From the IMG/VR virus record IMGVR_UViG_3300030333_003435, positions 1 through 34,847 of that record: a DNA stretch of 34,847 nucleotides; one strand, written 5' to 3'. The first letter of the stretch is position 1. Every line of letters starts with the position of its first letter. Under the pieces are notes generated by a model, which did no database searches, was not told the origin of the DNA, and worked only from the letters and a program-made list of their open reading frames with translations. The position numbers were made by a program, and so were the translations under genes. The stretch comes from a virus. This document shows, piece by piece, positions 7,101 to 14,136 of the stretch.

Positions 7101-9995
7101 ATGGGCGACGAGACTCGCCAGGGCTGGATGGGACTTAACAGCGACACCGTCAAGGCCAAGGCTATGCGGGATTTGTACAATGAGGTGATTGGCTGGCGCG
7201 GCAGGGAAGAGAGCAATCCCCTGTTTGGCACTTTGTTCACTGAGCGCGACAATCCAATAAAGAGTCGCCGCCTTGATCGTATTAACGAAATCATAGAGCT
7301 CCCCCACACGCCTGACTTTTTCATCAATCCATCTTTGCAACGCGAAAACTTTATGCCTGTGAAAGGCGCTGAGCAGTTACTGAAGCACAGCCGTGCTGGG
7401 CTCAAAGCTGGCGACCACTACATTGGAGTTGCTCCTCTAAGGCATCAAAGCATTGAAGACGTTAACAACAGAAAGCTCTTTGATAATGTCAAATACGAGA
7501 GACTTAAAACTAATGCAAAAAATGTTGCTGAAGTTTTAGGGCTAAGCATTGTGGAGGAACATGATGTATTCGGCGGCTGGAATGAAGAGGGTCGGCACTC
7601 CCGCGAGACAAGCTACAGAGTAAAAGTTAACAGTAAGGATGCGGACAAGATAGAAGCTTATGCTGCTCTTGTTGGTGCATTGGCCCCAGAGGTGCAAGAT
7701 GCTGTAATGGTGGTGAAGAAATCAAACGTCAAGGACTCAACTGGCGTTGAGATGTCTATTCCCGTCAGGTCTAAAGCTAAAGGCCAAGAGTTCAGCGAGA
7801 AACTGGCTGAGTTTGGTTTCCCAGGCTATTCTTATGACCCAAAAACTAAGAAATTCATACTTGCAATAGAACACGCACAAGCAGAGTCTCTTGAGGCGCT
7901 GCTGCAATTTGGCATTGATAACAAATTAATAAATGAAAAAAGAATTGAAACAGAACCAATCCAAGTCTCCTTCCCAGGGGGAGATAGTTATAAACAGACT
8001 TATCAAAAAATTCGGAGTCAAATTGAAAGGTACACAAAGCGGGGAGATGACCTCAATGTACTTCTCTCCGAAGCAGAGCGACAGATAGCAGACCGAGAGG
8101 TTAACGAAAAAGTTAAGGCTTTAGCCGCCGACACCCTTGCTCAATTGACTGAGCCTGTGGAGTCGGCGGTTCGCTTTTTAGAGGGTAGAGAACAAGCGCC
8201 GGATTTGGGCAAAGGCAGCAAGGTTCGCGGTGTTGGCAAACACTTTGATAAGCGAGCACTGGATATGGAGTATGGCGATGTCGCCTTAACTCCAGAAAAT
8301 AGAGAGAGGATGGTTGCAGCGCTGGCTTACGAAACAATTTTTCAGCTTTCACAAGATGGCAACGCGCTTGGCTGGTATGATCGGGCTGTGAAAAAAGCAA
8401 TGTCCATCATTCACAATATTCACCCTGAGTTGAAAACTGATGACAAGGCAGACTTAGTTTTTAAAGCCGTACTTGCAATCACCTCAAACGGCGAAACGGT
8501 TGAGAAGAATTTTCGCAACGCGCACAACGTCTACTCTCATTGGAAGGAACATGGTGAGGTTCCGCAAAAAGCAGAATACGGCACAGAGACTGAGGCTATT
8601 AACAAGTCTTTGATTAAGTTTGAGGAAATGCTGAATGACTTAGGAGCAGAAAAGACTCGCGAGTTTTTGAGTAAAAAGTTTTCTGTCGGTCAGCTAAAGA
8701 AGGATCACGGTTTTGAGATAAGCGGAGAGAACGTGCAAACGATGGTTCCAGGCGCTGCAATATTTGGCCCTAAGATCGGATCATTTTTTAATAACCTAAC
8801 AGGCGACTACTCCACCCTTACAATGGATCTGTGGTTCAGCCGCACAATGAACCGGATCATGGGTTCAATGGTTCGCATTGCCACCCCAGAGGAAAGAGCT
8901 AAGCGTTACGAGCGATTGCGGTCGGCTGTTGAGGACTACTGGGAGGAGTCAGGGCTTGGCAAAGAAGACACTCACAATGGCTACACAAAAGATCAGTTGA
9001 TAGCAGATGAAACTAAGCTGCATGACTTTGCGCTGAAGCAGCAAAAAGATTTTGCCAAGCGCTCTTTTAAGACTCCTAAAGGTAAGCCAAAGATGTCTGA
9101 ACTAGACAAAGCCAGCAACAACTACGGTAACACTCTTGAGGTGATGATGGATGCTCCGCGAACAGGCACAGAGCGCCAGTTTTTCCGGTCAGTTATCCAA
9201 GGGGTGCAGGACAGACTTGTTGAGCTAGGAATGCCCGTCATTGAAATAGCTGATATTCAAGCGCTGCTTTGGTACGGGGAGAAAGATTTGTTTGGAGCGT
9301 TTGACGCAGTGAATAAGCGCTCCGAGGGTATGGATTACACAGACGCATCCAGGTCTTTAGCCAGGGACTTAGGCGTGTCACCTATGAAGTTGCTGATGCC
9401 CACGCACGGGCCAATTGACGGGGTCAATATTCGCAACACAGAGACACGCTACGCAGACCTAGTTGTTGACGGTGCGAAGACGGTTGAGACTAGAGGAAGT
9501 GTAAAGGGGCTGGGCAAGCTTGTAGGGCAACGTGCGAGAGTCATAAGAACCGGCGAAGGCGATGCGGAAGTTATCGGTGAAGTTACTTTTGGAGAGCCCT
9601 TCACATACACAAGCGCAGATGCCTTTGACGCAGACTTCATGCGGCACAAGGTTGCCAAGGATGATCCATACTACGACCCAAGTGGCAGAAAGGTAGGGTT
9701 TCCTTTGCGCGATGCTGAGCGGTACGCAACTCCTTACCCTGCTCCCAAAAAGAAAGGCATCCAGACAACCAAAAACTTGGCCTTTCAAAGCCTCATGCCT
9801 AGCGACAGTTTTTACCCAACTGAAAAGAGCGGAGCGCTGGAAGTATTTCGTAATGAGCTAGGCTATAGGGTTACCCACACTGCGGACGGCAAATACCGTT
9901 TGTACGATCCAAAGGATGCATTGCTAGGTGTCGCCGGATCACGCAAACAGATTGGTCAGTTGTACCGTCGCAAGGTGGTCAACAGAAGGAACTGA
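4188..9995 (+). CDS. giant multidomain internal virion protein with zincin and ASCH-like domains
   Basis: At 1935 residues this is the largest gene. The N-terminus (about 1-35) has the Ile/Val-Glu-Phe-x-Asp-Ser-Ala-Thr-Asp-Ala-Glu-Ile pattern common at the start of phage virion proteins. Residues about 215-440 are a long Gly/Ala-rich, weakly hydrophobic region suited to membrane insertion. A zinc metallopeptidase signature HEIGH lies at residues 550-554, with Glu630 in an Arg-Ala-Glu-Ala-Trp context as a plausible third ligand (gluzincin type). Near the C-terminus (about 1745-1830) a Tyr-Ala-Asp-Leu-Val-Val-Asp-Gly-Ala-Lys-Thr-Val-Glu-x-Arg stretch looks like an ASCH/PUA-type domain. Its position after two other ejection-type genes suggests it enters the host with the DNA. 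The architecture resembles phage polyvalent proteins. No lysozyme or transglycosylase domain was recognised. Confidence 0.75.
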   Translation: MPKIVEVDGIGEIEFSDSATDAEILGFIQDKFGLSDDQLIQAAESPNNNYFERIGRDRALREYERYRQLKKDDTTSWGEAYDMGAQALGMMRDDAIAAYKELNKEDYSYGKLARSLFEGIVLRGTMDSVRAITPAILPSTWFGAEDTYEEYLESNGLEPSVEARANYLESLKGDFADFMYLRDWDTDRQKLREGKDTYIQRLGLDTYIGSDVLKATTEAGSYADPSLFAGAAAAPLKAGSKVATAASKTVGVAGSAGTLGGKSLKAVGAAPELAAGAAIGAVAGKEAGEAASKSVASGTLGATIAGGPTAPLTAFKAAGEGVATAGELVSAAAETIGKAPLPGGGVFEQIARGQKNAPLRVIAAASQALGGSTAARVAGASGKGLLAGGVTGAALGSIEALREKHFLETAVPGLMMGGAMGAVGGGGTQAFREAAGFEYKAQVKRNTQDWLAGKSDNEIELLRKRGLTEKDYDKLALIERVVAGVGGDDITFQYLNDAEFKALSDQSAEGIFMHQGVNGRPTVAINMEKATGGPVAREAGKPRAQRTIYHEIGHALDALDFAPEAKRQLNDTLFGRYTADGAEITKGVISDSMIDDIADQYGLSNIDLTGDDALDKMRKRDLVQKEIRAEAWANMLEGKSIRKLGRNGIVSRIIDGAVTRDADSRLNAFFQRMVPSERTGAEGLFTIGEKPFYNSPEMNKLLTSMFRAKRRTYQRLDLDVDQKRNVITQKDFTNPETRKALLKTFRDSDVFERNEEGQILNQQLQPISSNGGMPKFLTSRQKTQARKVRSEKIQEALMNAGEPPAMGRLGRSAFRFFTDPVARQYFRANGLGAYLSDSQMAALRALPKNVLTPSLLKKIETLNAAAKDGTGRQFAFMYNAALSDTGKYSSRLSNEYRQGIVLDFEITTAGNFNIRTLDTIALFNRVEKISKKRKNDDAFWAPWGGYDKAFGGEATFIEGFKKYLDNHRAHAMGDETRQGWMGLNSDTVKAKAMRDLYNEVIGWRGREESNPLFGTLFTERDNPIKSRRLDRINEIIELPHTPDFFINPSLQRENFMPVKGAEQLLKHSRAGLKAGDHYIGVAPLRHQSIEDVNNRKLFDNVKYERLKTNAKNVAEVLGLSIVEEHDVFGGWNEEGRHSRETSYRVKVNSKDADKIEAYAALVGALAPEVQDAVMVVKKSNVKDSTGVEMSIPVRSKAKGQEFSEKLAEFGFPGYSYDPKTKKFILAIEHAQAESLEALLQFGIDNKLINEKRIETEPIQVSFPGGDSYKQTYQKIRSQIERYTKRGDDLNVLLSEAERQIADREVNEKVKALAADTLAQLTEPVESAVRFLEGREQAPDLGKGSKVRGVGKHFDKRALDMEYGDVALTPENRERMVAALAYETIFQLSQDGNALGWYDRAVKKAMSIIHNIHPELKTDDKADLVFKAVLAITSNGETVEKNFRNAHNVYSHWKEHGEVPQKAEYGTETEAINKSLIKFEEMLNDLGAEKTREFLSKKFSVGQLKKDHGFEISGENVQTMVPGAAIFGPKIGSFFNNLTGDYSTLTMDLWFSRTMNRIMGSMVRIATPEERAKRYERLRSAVEDYWEESGLGKEDTHNGYTKDQLIADETKLHDFALKQQKDFAKRSFKTPKGKPKMSELDKASNNYGNTLEVMMDAPRTGTERQFFRSVIQGVQDRLVELGMPVIEIADIQALLWYGEKDLFGAFDAVNKRSEGMDYTDASRSLARDLGVSPMKLLMPTHGPIDGVNIRNTETRYADLVVDGAKTVETRGSVKGLGKLVGQRARVIRTGEGDAEVIGEVTFGEPFTYTSADAFDADFMRHKVAKDDPYYDPSGRKVGFPLRDAERYATPYPAPKKKGIQTTKNLAFQSLMPSDSFYPTEKSGALEVFRNELGYRVTHTADGKYRLYDPKDALLGVAGSRKQIGQLYRRKVVNRRN

Positions 9996-9999
9996 AACA

Positions 10000-10377
10000 A
10001 TGAACAATGACCGGCAGAGCTCCGGTCTGATAGCCGAGGAGCGAGTTAGGCTCAAGCTACTTGAGCGAGGCTTAGATGTCGCTCGCCCTACCCTCTACGG
10101 GCCAATTGATCTGCTCTCTATATACGACAACTCAGTCATCTACCGGCTCCAGGTTAAGAGCGCCAGCCAGCGAGGCGACTATCTGCGCTACACTTTTACC
10201 GTCAAAAATTGCTACAAAGAGACAGCCGATTATCTGATTCTTGTTGGGCTGGAAACTGACTCCTATTGGGTCATCCCCACTAAGAAAGCTGGCACGTTGC
10301 AAACCATCAATTGTGCGCCTGGAGGCAACAACACTTTTGATAAATATTACGATGCCTGGAGCCAGCTTGAAAAATAG
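10000..10377 (+). CDS. PD-(D/E)XK endonuclease-like protein
   Basis: The 125-residue product has a compact nuclease-like core: Glu13 in an N-terminal helix, Asp37 in Gly-Pro-Ile-Asp-Leu-Leu, and Gln51-Val-Lys53 in the next strand, matching the E...D...(Q/E)xK pattern of PD-(D/E)XK nucleases, particularly the small group related to I-Ssp6803I-type enzymes. The ATG at 10000 has AGAAGGA 9 bases upstream; the open frame extends further 5' but without a better start. It is the last gene of the late operon and abuts attP, a place where phages often carry accessory cargo. Role unknown: recombination, host DNA degradation or anti-competitor activity are all possible. Confidence 0.65.
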   Translation: MNNDRQSSGLIAEERVRLKLLERGLDVARPTLYGPIDLLSIYDNSVIYRLQVKSASQRGDYLRYTFTVKNCYKETADYLILVGLETDSYWVIPTKKAGTLQTINCAPGGNNTFDKYYDAWSQLEK

Positions 10378-10384
10378 GTTGAAC

Positions 10385-10420
10385 TGCGTAGGTTTTCGCG
10401 TAGGTTTCGGCGTAGTTCTT
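10385..10420 (+). repeat. left attP arm: three tandem 12-bp integrase arm-type repeats
   Basis: Three consecutive 12-bp units share the core GCGTAGGTTT: they start at 10385, 10397 and 10409, the third being degenerate (GCGTAGTTCT). The same core recurs on the other side of the tRNA-like core at 10629-10661 in the same orientation. Paired sets of short direct repeats flanking a core are the arm sites bound by the N-terminal domain of lambda-type tyrosine integrases. Assignment as integrase arm sites is inference from position and symmetry. Confidence 0.7.
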
Positions 10421-10508
10421 TGACGGCGTCTTGCGGTTGTCTGCGGTTTGAGTGCATTGAAAATGTGGCCAGAACTTAGCAAGGTGCAAATTTCTTAGGA
10501 TAAACGTA

Positions 10509-10567
10509 GGTAGAGCCCCAGATTGTGATTCTGGTTGTTGCGGGTTCGAATCCCGTCGGTCACCCCA
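10509..10567 (+). other. attP: attP core: 3' 59 nt of a tRNA-His gene
   Basis: The segment matches the 3' three quarters of a bacterial tRNA-His: end of the D arm (GGTAGAGCCCC), anticodon stem CCAGA/TCTGG with loop TTGTGAT and anticodon GTG at 10525-10527, variable region, T arm with loop TTCGAAT, acceptor 3' strand and CCA end at 10567. The 5' acceptor strand and most of the D arm are absent: the upstream sequence does not pair with the acceptor 3' strand. A tRNA 3' fragment next to an integrase gene is the standard attP arrangement: on integration it would restore the host tRNA-His gene. The exact crossover within the block cannot be seen. Confidence 0.85.
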
Positions 10568-10623
10568 CCTTATTTCCTAAGCTTTTTTGCATTTTCAAGA
10601 TTCTTCCCCCTGCTCAAAAAGCG

Positions 10624-10661
10624 CTCTAGCGTAGGTTTTGCGTAGGTTTTTGAGTAGGTCT
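10624..10661 (+). repeat. right attP arm: three integrase arm-type repeats
   Basis: GCGTAGGTTTT at 10629, GCGTAGGTTTTT at 10640 and GAGTAGGTCT at 10652 repeat the left-arm unit with 11-12 bp spacing and the same orientation. The stretch 10624-10649 is also present, exactly and inverted, at 20468-20493 inside the candidate small terminase gene. Within attP it is best read as the P' arm. Confidence 0.7.
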
Positions 10662-10665
10662 ACCC

Positions 10666-10745
10666 TTGGGTTCCTTTTCCTATGACAAAAATAATTTTGG
10701 TGTCTGACACTTTTTTGTTGCTTTTGGAGCGCAGGTGTCTGACAC
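10666..10745 (+). promoter_or_regulatory. integrase-operon control region with two GTGTC-T-GACAC dyads
   Basis: Two exact copies of the perfect dyad GTGTCTGACAC lie at 10700-10710 and 10735-10745, centre to centre 35 bp, both with the same flanking GG on the left and T on the right. A weak sigma70-like promoter (TTGGGT at 10666, AATAAT at 10690, 18-bp spacer) would place the first dyad across the transcription start. The region lies between the right attP arm and the first gene of the integrase operon, so the dyads are likely operators controlling lysogeny genes. The promoter call is weak; the repeats are certain. Confidence 0.55.
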
Positions 10746-10778
10746 TCACCGCATCGGAGGCACTTAGGCCAAAGATAA

Positions 10779-11444
10779 ATGAAAAAGCATATGAAAAAAA
10801 TAAACTTCACTGAGCTAAAGCGCTTAGGAAAAGAAACAATAAGACTCTACGAATCTGAGTGGGGTTCTGAGCGGCAGATCAACAGAGAAACTGAACTACA
10901 TGATTTGCTTTACCACTATCTTCCCTGCAAGCCATTTGAAAATCTTATGTCTTACGGCGAAAAATCCACATTAGATGAGTGGGTTCTGGAAGGCTTGCGC
11001 TTGGCTGCATACGAAACTCTTAATCAATGGCGGCTAGATTATAATGAAGACCAGAACGGAAGCTACCTCGTCACTTATGAAGGCAAAGTGCCGGATGATG
11101 ATTGGATAGATGAAAGACCACAAATCTGTGCGGCTTTTGATCACTTGACTTGGGGGATGGATTTGAACCTTGAGCGCTCTAAAGAGGAGTCTCCAATTAG
11201 GTTTACAAAAGATGAGGTAAACCAATTGCACAACTGTTTGGATGTCTTTTCAACAAAGCAGCAATTTAAGGCGGTGATTACGCTTATTGAACAAGGCCCG
11301 TTAAAGGAGTGCTTTGATGATCAAGGTAATATTATTGACGATGAAAAACGTAAGTTCTGGCAGCAGTGTATTGGGAGTTGCCAGACATTGTCTTGTGATT
11401 CAGATCTTAAAACAATTTGGAAAAAATTAGATAAATTTATATGA
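10779..11444 (+). CDS. hypothetical acidic protein, first gene of the integrase operon
   Basis: The 221-residue product is acidic, rich in Glu, Asp, Trp and Leu and predicted mostly helical. No known motif is recognised. It may start at 10779 or at the in-frame ATG at 10791; neither has a strong ribosome binding site. It lies directly downstream of the paired GTGTCTGACAC dyads and its stop overlaps the next start (ATGA), forming a three-gene operon with the integrase. Position suggests a role in lysogeny, immunity or superinfection, but that is only inference. Confidence 0.7.
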   Translation: MKKHMKKINFTELKRLGKETIRLYESEWGSERQINRETELHDLLYHYLPCKPFENLMSYGEKSTLDEWVLEGLRLAAYETLNQWRLDYNEDQNGSYLVTYEGKVPDDDWIDERPQICAAFDHLTWGMDLNLERSKEESPIRFTKDEVNQLHNCLDVFSTKQQFKAVITLIEQGPLKECFDDQGNIIDDEKRKFWQQCIGSCQTLSCDSDLKTIWKKLDKFI

Positions 11445-11650
11445 GCGACCAGTTTAAACAAACCATCGGCAAGCTGACTCAAGTGGAGTTGGCCCTTCTC
11501 AAGCACAACCTAGCGCACCATTCGCCAGACGCAGAAAAGATTGCTTTGATAAACAGCGAGCTAAAGCGCCGCACTAAAGTTGGATCTTTTTGGCAGCGTC
11601 AAAAATACGAGCAGCAATTCGGTAAAAACTACAACGCATCGGTAATATGA
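11441..11650 (+). CDS. small basic hypothetical protein coupled to integrase
   Basis: This 69-residue protein is overlapped by four bases at both ends: its ATG sits in the stop of the upstream gene and its TGA overlaps the integrase start. The sequence is helical and basic (Lys, Arg, Gln rich in the C-terminal half). Its size and position next to an integrase would fit a recombination directionality factor or accessory DNA-binding protein, but no HTH is clear and the excisionase-like gene at 14442 is the better candidate. Family not recognised. Confidence 0.65.
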   Translation: MSDQFKQTIGKLTQVELALLKHNLAHHSPDAEKIALINSELKRRTKVGSFWQRQKYEQQFGKNYNASVI

Positions 11651-13077
11651 AAATTCCTAATATTAAAATAGATAAGGTTTGTAACAAGTACAAGCGCAAG
11701 CATCACCCTAACAGCGTGACTTGGAAGGAAAGCGATTGGGTAGCTCAAGCATGGGACGCTAGGCTTGGCGCTAAGGGCGCTCCTAAGAGATTTCAATATC
11801 CTGCGGCGCTTACGCATGAGGAAGTTGAAGAGCAGTCTGCAAATGATTTTGCAGCGCACTTTGGCAAAACTTTGCACACGGTTCAGCTTGAGAAAAAGAT
11901 CAAGGGTGAGCCACGCATTAGTGACCTTGTTGGGCTGTACCATGAAGTGTGTGCTCTCCTACCAAGCGCCAGTGTTCGCAAGGCTAATATTGCCGACTTA
12001 ATCCAGATGCTTACTCAGACCGGCTCGCCTAACCCTGAGCGCGAATACTTAAAGGTTTTAAGGTCATCATTGGTGGATTCATGGTTTGCCAAGCGAGTGA
12101 CGGAGCGCAGCGAAGCAAGTGGCGGTGATGTTAATGAGATTAACCGCGAGAAACGGACACTCAAATCCAAGTGGGACAATATTAAATCTCTTTTTAAAAC
12201 TAAAATGAGAATCGCCATGAAGGAGCGCGGTTTCAGCGAGGATCTTATTCGCCAGCTTAAAGATTTTCGCGAGGATGTTGATACGGCTGCAATCTCCGCG
12301 CCAATTGGTCAGGACGATTTTGTTCCCGTCTCTGATGAGTTAATTAAAAATACGATGGCTGAGTTCAAGGCTCTAAAGTACAAAGATCCAAATGCGTACA
12401 TTGTGTTCCTGCTCGGCATCGGCGCTGGACTGCGCTCAAAAGAAGCGATTTACGTTCGCTGGGAGGATCTTGGGCAAGGTTATGTCATGGCCCTGCCTCA
12501 CGGCGAGTACAACACCAAGGGTAAGCGGACTCGTAAGGCGCTGTGTCCGCAGTTCATTATTGATGAGATCCGCGAGTTTGAACACTTAGATAAGAGTGGT
12601 GAGTTCGCGCAGTACTGCGTGTCTCATAACACTCCCAAGCGCACCATTACCGTTGTGCGCGGAGCATATAAAGGGAAAGCGCCAAAGCAGAAAAAAGGCA
12701 AAGGTGTTGGCATGGGTGCAGTAGTTTCCGGCAAGTTTGTGAAAACGAACCGCAAGGCCGCAACATGGACGCAGGAAGTCGGAGGTAATCCTTGCACTAA
12801 GACTGAGAGAGGTGAGCAAAAAACCCGTCTTAGCGTACAAACTCGCGTTAATGCTTTATTAAAAAAACTTGGCTGGAACGAGGTGGGTCTGACAAGTTCC
12901 GGCAAAAAGTTTCACAAGTTGAGGGGTTGGAACGTGACTCAAGTAATTGAGAATGAGGGGCTCAAGGCTGGATCTGTCCATGCTGGGCATCGGTCTACCA
13001 AAACCACAAGCGCTTGGTATCACCTTCCTGCGGCTGAGCAGGACAAGGAATATCTTGTGAATAAGTTATGCAAATAA
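11647..13077 (+). CDS. int: tyrosine recombinase / phage integrase
   Basis: The 476-residue protein carries the tyrosine recombinase catalytic set: Arg263 in Gly-Ala-Gly-Leu-Arg-Ser-Lys-Glu-Ala, a likely Lys at 291-293 in the beta-hairpin, His423-x-x-Arg426, His448 in Ala-Gly-His-Arg-Ser and the nucleophile Tyr458. The N-terminal 220 residues would hold the arm-binding and core-binding domains. About 130 residues separate the Lys hairpin from the His-x-x-Arg box, longer than usual, with a Lys/Gly-rich insertion around 335-390. The protein would catalyse recombination between attP (1.1 kb upstream) and the host tRNA-His gene. The start overlaps the preceding stop (ATGA). Confidence 0.93.
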   Translation: MKIPNIKIDKVCNKYKRKHHPNSVTWKESDWVAQAWDARLGAKGAPKRFQYPAALTHEEVEEQSANDFAAHFGKTLHTVQLEKKIKGEPRISDLVGLYHEVCALLPSASVRKANIADLIQMLTQTGSPNPEREYLKVLRSSLVDSWFAKRVTERSEASGGDVNEINREKRTLKSKWDNIKSLFKTKMRIAMKERGFSEDLIRQLKDFREDVDTAAISAPIGQDDFVPVSDELIKNTMAEFKALKYKDPNAYIVFLLGIGAGLRSKEAIYVRWEDLGQGYVMALPHGEYNTKGKRTRKALCPQFIIDEIREFEHLDKSGEFAQYCVSHNTPKRTITVVRGAYKGKAPKQKKGKGVGMGAVVSGKFVKTNRKAATWTQEVGGNPCTKTERGEQKTRLSVQTRVNALLKKLGWNEVGLTSSGKKFHKLRGWNVTQVIENEGLKAGSVHAGHRSTKTTSAWYHLPAAEQDKEYLVNKLCK

Positions 13078-13136
13078 GTCTTGCACTTACCCTTAAATGA
13101 TTGCAATAAAACCCCTTCAGCCGACATAACGAGCCA

Positions 13137-13334
13137 GTGAGTTCACAACGCAAAGACGGAAAGAAGCTTGTCAGTTCCTACGTTTGGGAATCTGACAAGG
13201 AAAGGCTACAAGAGATTGCAGAAGAGCAAGGCGTAACTATGTCGGATCTTATAAAAGCAATGGTGACTGAGCTTGACAGCCTAAAGAAAGATGCAAAGGA
13301 ACAGATCTACAAATCTGCGAAAAATCTAGACTGA
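13137..13334 (+). CDS. ribbon-helix-helix DNA-binding protein, candidate repressor
   Basis: The 65-residue product begins with a GTG codon and has the layout of a CopG/Arc-type protein: a short basic beta strand (Lys-Leu-Val-Ser-Ser-Tyr-Val), helix A, a Gly-Val-Thr turn and helix B (Ser-Asp-Leu-Ile-Lys-Ala-Met). Such proteins bind DNA as dimers of dimers on short palindromes. It is the only small repressor-like gene between the integrase and the replication genes, making it a candidate binder of the GTGTCTGACAC dyads; this is inference. The Shine-Dalgarno sequence is weak, and an initiation site elsewhere is possible. Confidence 0.65.
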   Translation: MSSQRKDGKKLVSSYVWESDKERLQEIAEEQGVTMSDLIKAMVTELDSLKKDAKEQIYKSAKNLD

Positions 13335-13381
13335 GACAACCCATGTCCTACCGGAAATCTTAACCTATTTTTTTTTAAATA

Positions 13382-14080
13382 ATGAACGAAACCAAAAACG
13401 AAAAACAAGTTGAAGAAGTGCGGAATGAACAGCAAGTGACGCAAGGGTATTTGCTACACGCCATCTACGCGATGGTGAGAGAACTCAAGCAAACAAATAA
13501 AATCACAATTAGCAAACGAGGGCTCAGGATTCTATTTGCTATGGGATTTTTAATTGCTGGCCTTGATATTTGGACTCACATAAACCAATACAAAGAAAGT
13601 GCGCGAGAAAATATGCACAATGAAGCAAACCACACTATTTCCAACAATGTTTATCCAATTAATTTGAAACGATATGTTGGCGTTGCTACGGAAGCAGAGT
13701 GGCACAAGTATCTTTTAAATTCTTATCGGGCAAATGCGGATCAACCCATAAAAGCAATATTGAGTTTAGATGAAGTGGTTAAAATGAAATCAGTTGCGAA
13801 GCTAATAAAAGACAATGAGCGTGAAAAACTTGAAGCGAAAAACATTGAACTTGAATTGGCAGTTTCTCAGTCCAAATTAAATGCATTGCTGGCATGGTAC
13901 TGGGATGATCCAAAGTATTTGGAATCTGTGGATTATTCGCACTTAAACGATAAATGGGCTGAAGGGTTTAGCTTGGGCCTAAAAGAAGCGCCTAAAGTTA
14001 TGAGGCATTTATTTGATAGTCAGGATAAACTCACAAATTTAAATCATCAGAAAGATGGCAATGCGAAATCCCTTGAATAA
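13382..14080 (+). CDS. single-pass membrane protein, function unknown
   Basis: The 232-residue product has a charged N-terminal stretch (about 1-48, many Glu, Lys and Gln), one hydrophobic segment at about 48-66 (Leu-Arg-Ile-Leu-Phe-Ala-Met-Gly-Phe-Leu-Ile-Ala-Gly), and a long hydrophilic C-terminal domain with a helical Lys/Glu region (about 130-165). The gene and its flanks look more AT-rich than the structural genes. A membrane protein between the repressor-like gene and the replication genes could serve superinfection exclusion or lysogenic conversion, but no family was recognised. It follows a T-rich stretch directly before the ATG; no good ribosome binding site is visible. Confidence 0.65.
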   Translation: MNETKNEKQVEEVRNEQQVTQGYLLHAIYAMVRELKQTNKITISKRGLRILFAMGFLIAGLDIWTHINQYKESARENMHNEANHTISNNVYPINLKRYVGVATEAEWHKYLLNSYRANADQPIKAILSLDEVVKMKSVAKLIKDNEREKLEAKNIELELAVSQSKLNALLAWYWDDPKYLESVDYSHLNDKWAEGFSLGLKEAPKVMRHLFDSQDKLTNLNHQKDGNAKSLE

Positions 14081-14089
14081 CAAACATAC

Positions 14090-14134
14090 ATTTAACAATT
14101 TAATATTTGTTAAATTATAAAAGGTGTCTGACAC
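14090..14134 (+). promoter_or_regulatory. promoter with inverted repeat and GTGTC-T-GACAC dyad at the start site
   Basis: A 9-bp perfect inverted repeat (ATTTAACAA at 14090-14098 and TTGTTAAAT at 14107-14115, 8-bp loop) overlaps a sigma70-like promoter: TTAACA at 14092-14097, 18-bp spacer, TATAAA at 14116-14121. The dyad GTGTCTGACAC (14124-14134) follows within 3 bp of the -10 box, where a bound protein would block initiation. The GG of the dyad flank also forms the AAGGTG ribosome binding site of the gene at 14137. This is the likely start of the replication-region transcript. Confidence 0.55.
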
Positions 14135-14136
14135 TT

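Noticed and set aside
10509-10567. A functional tRNA-His gene
   Set aside because: Only the 3' three quarters is present; the 5' acceptor strand and most of the D arm are missing, so it is an attachment-site fragment.
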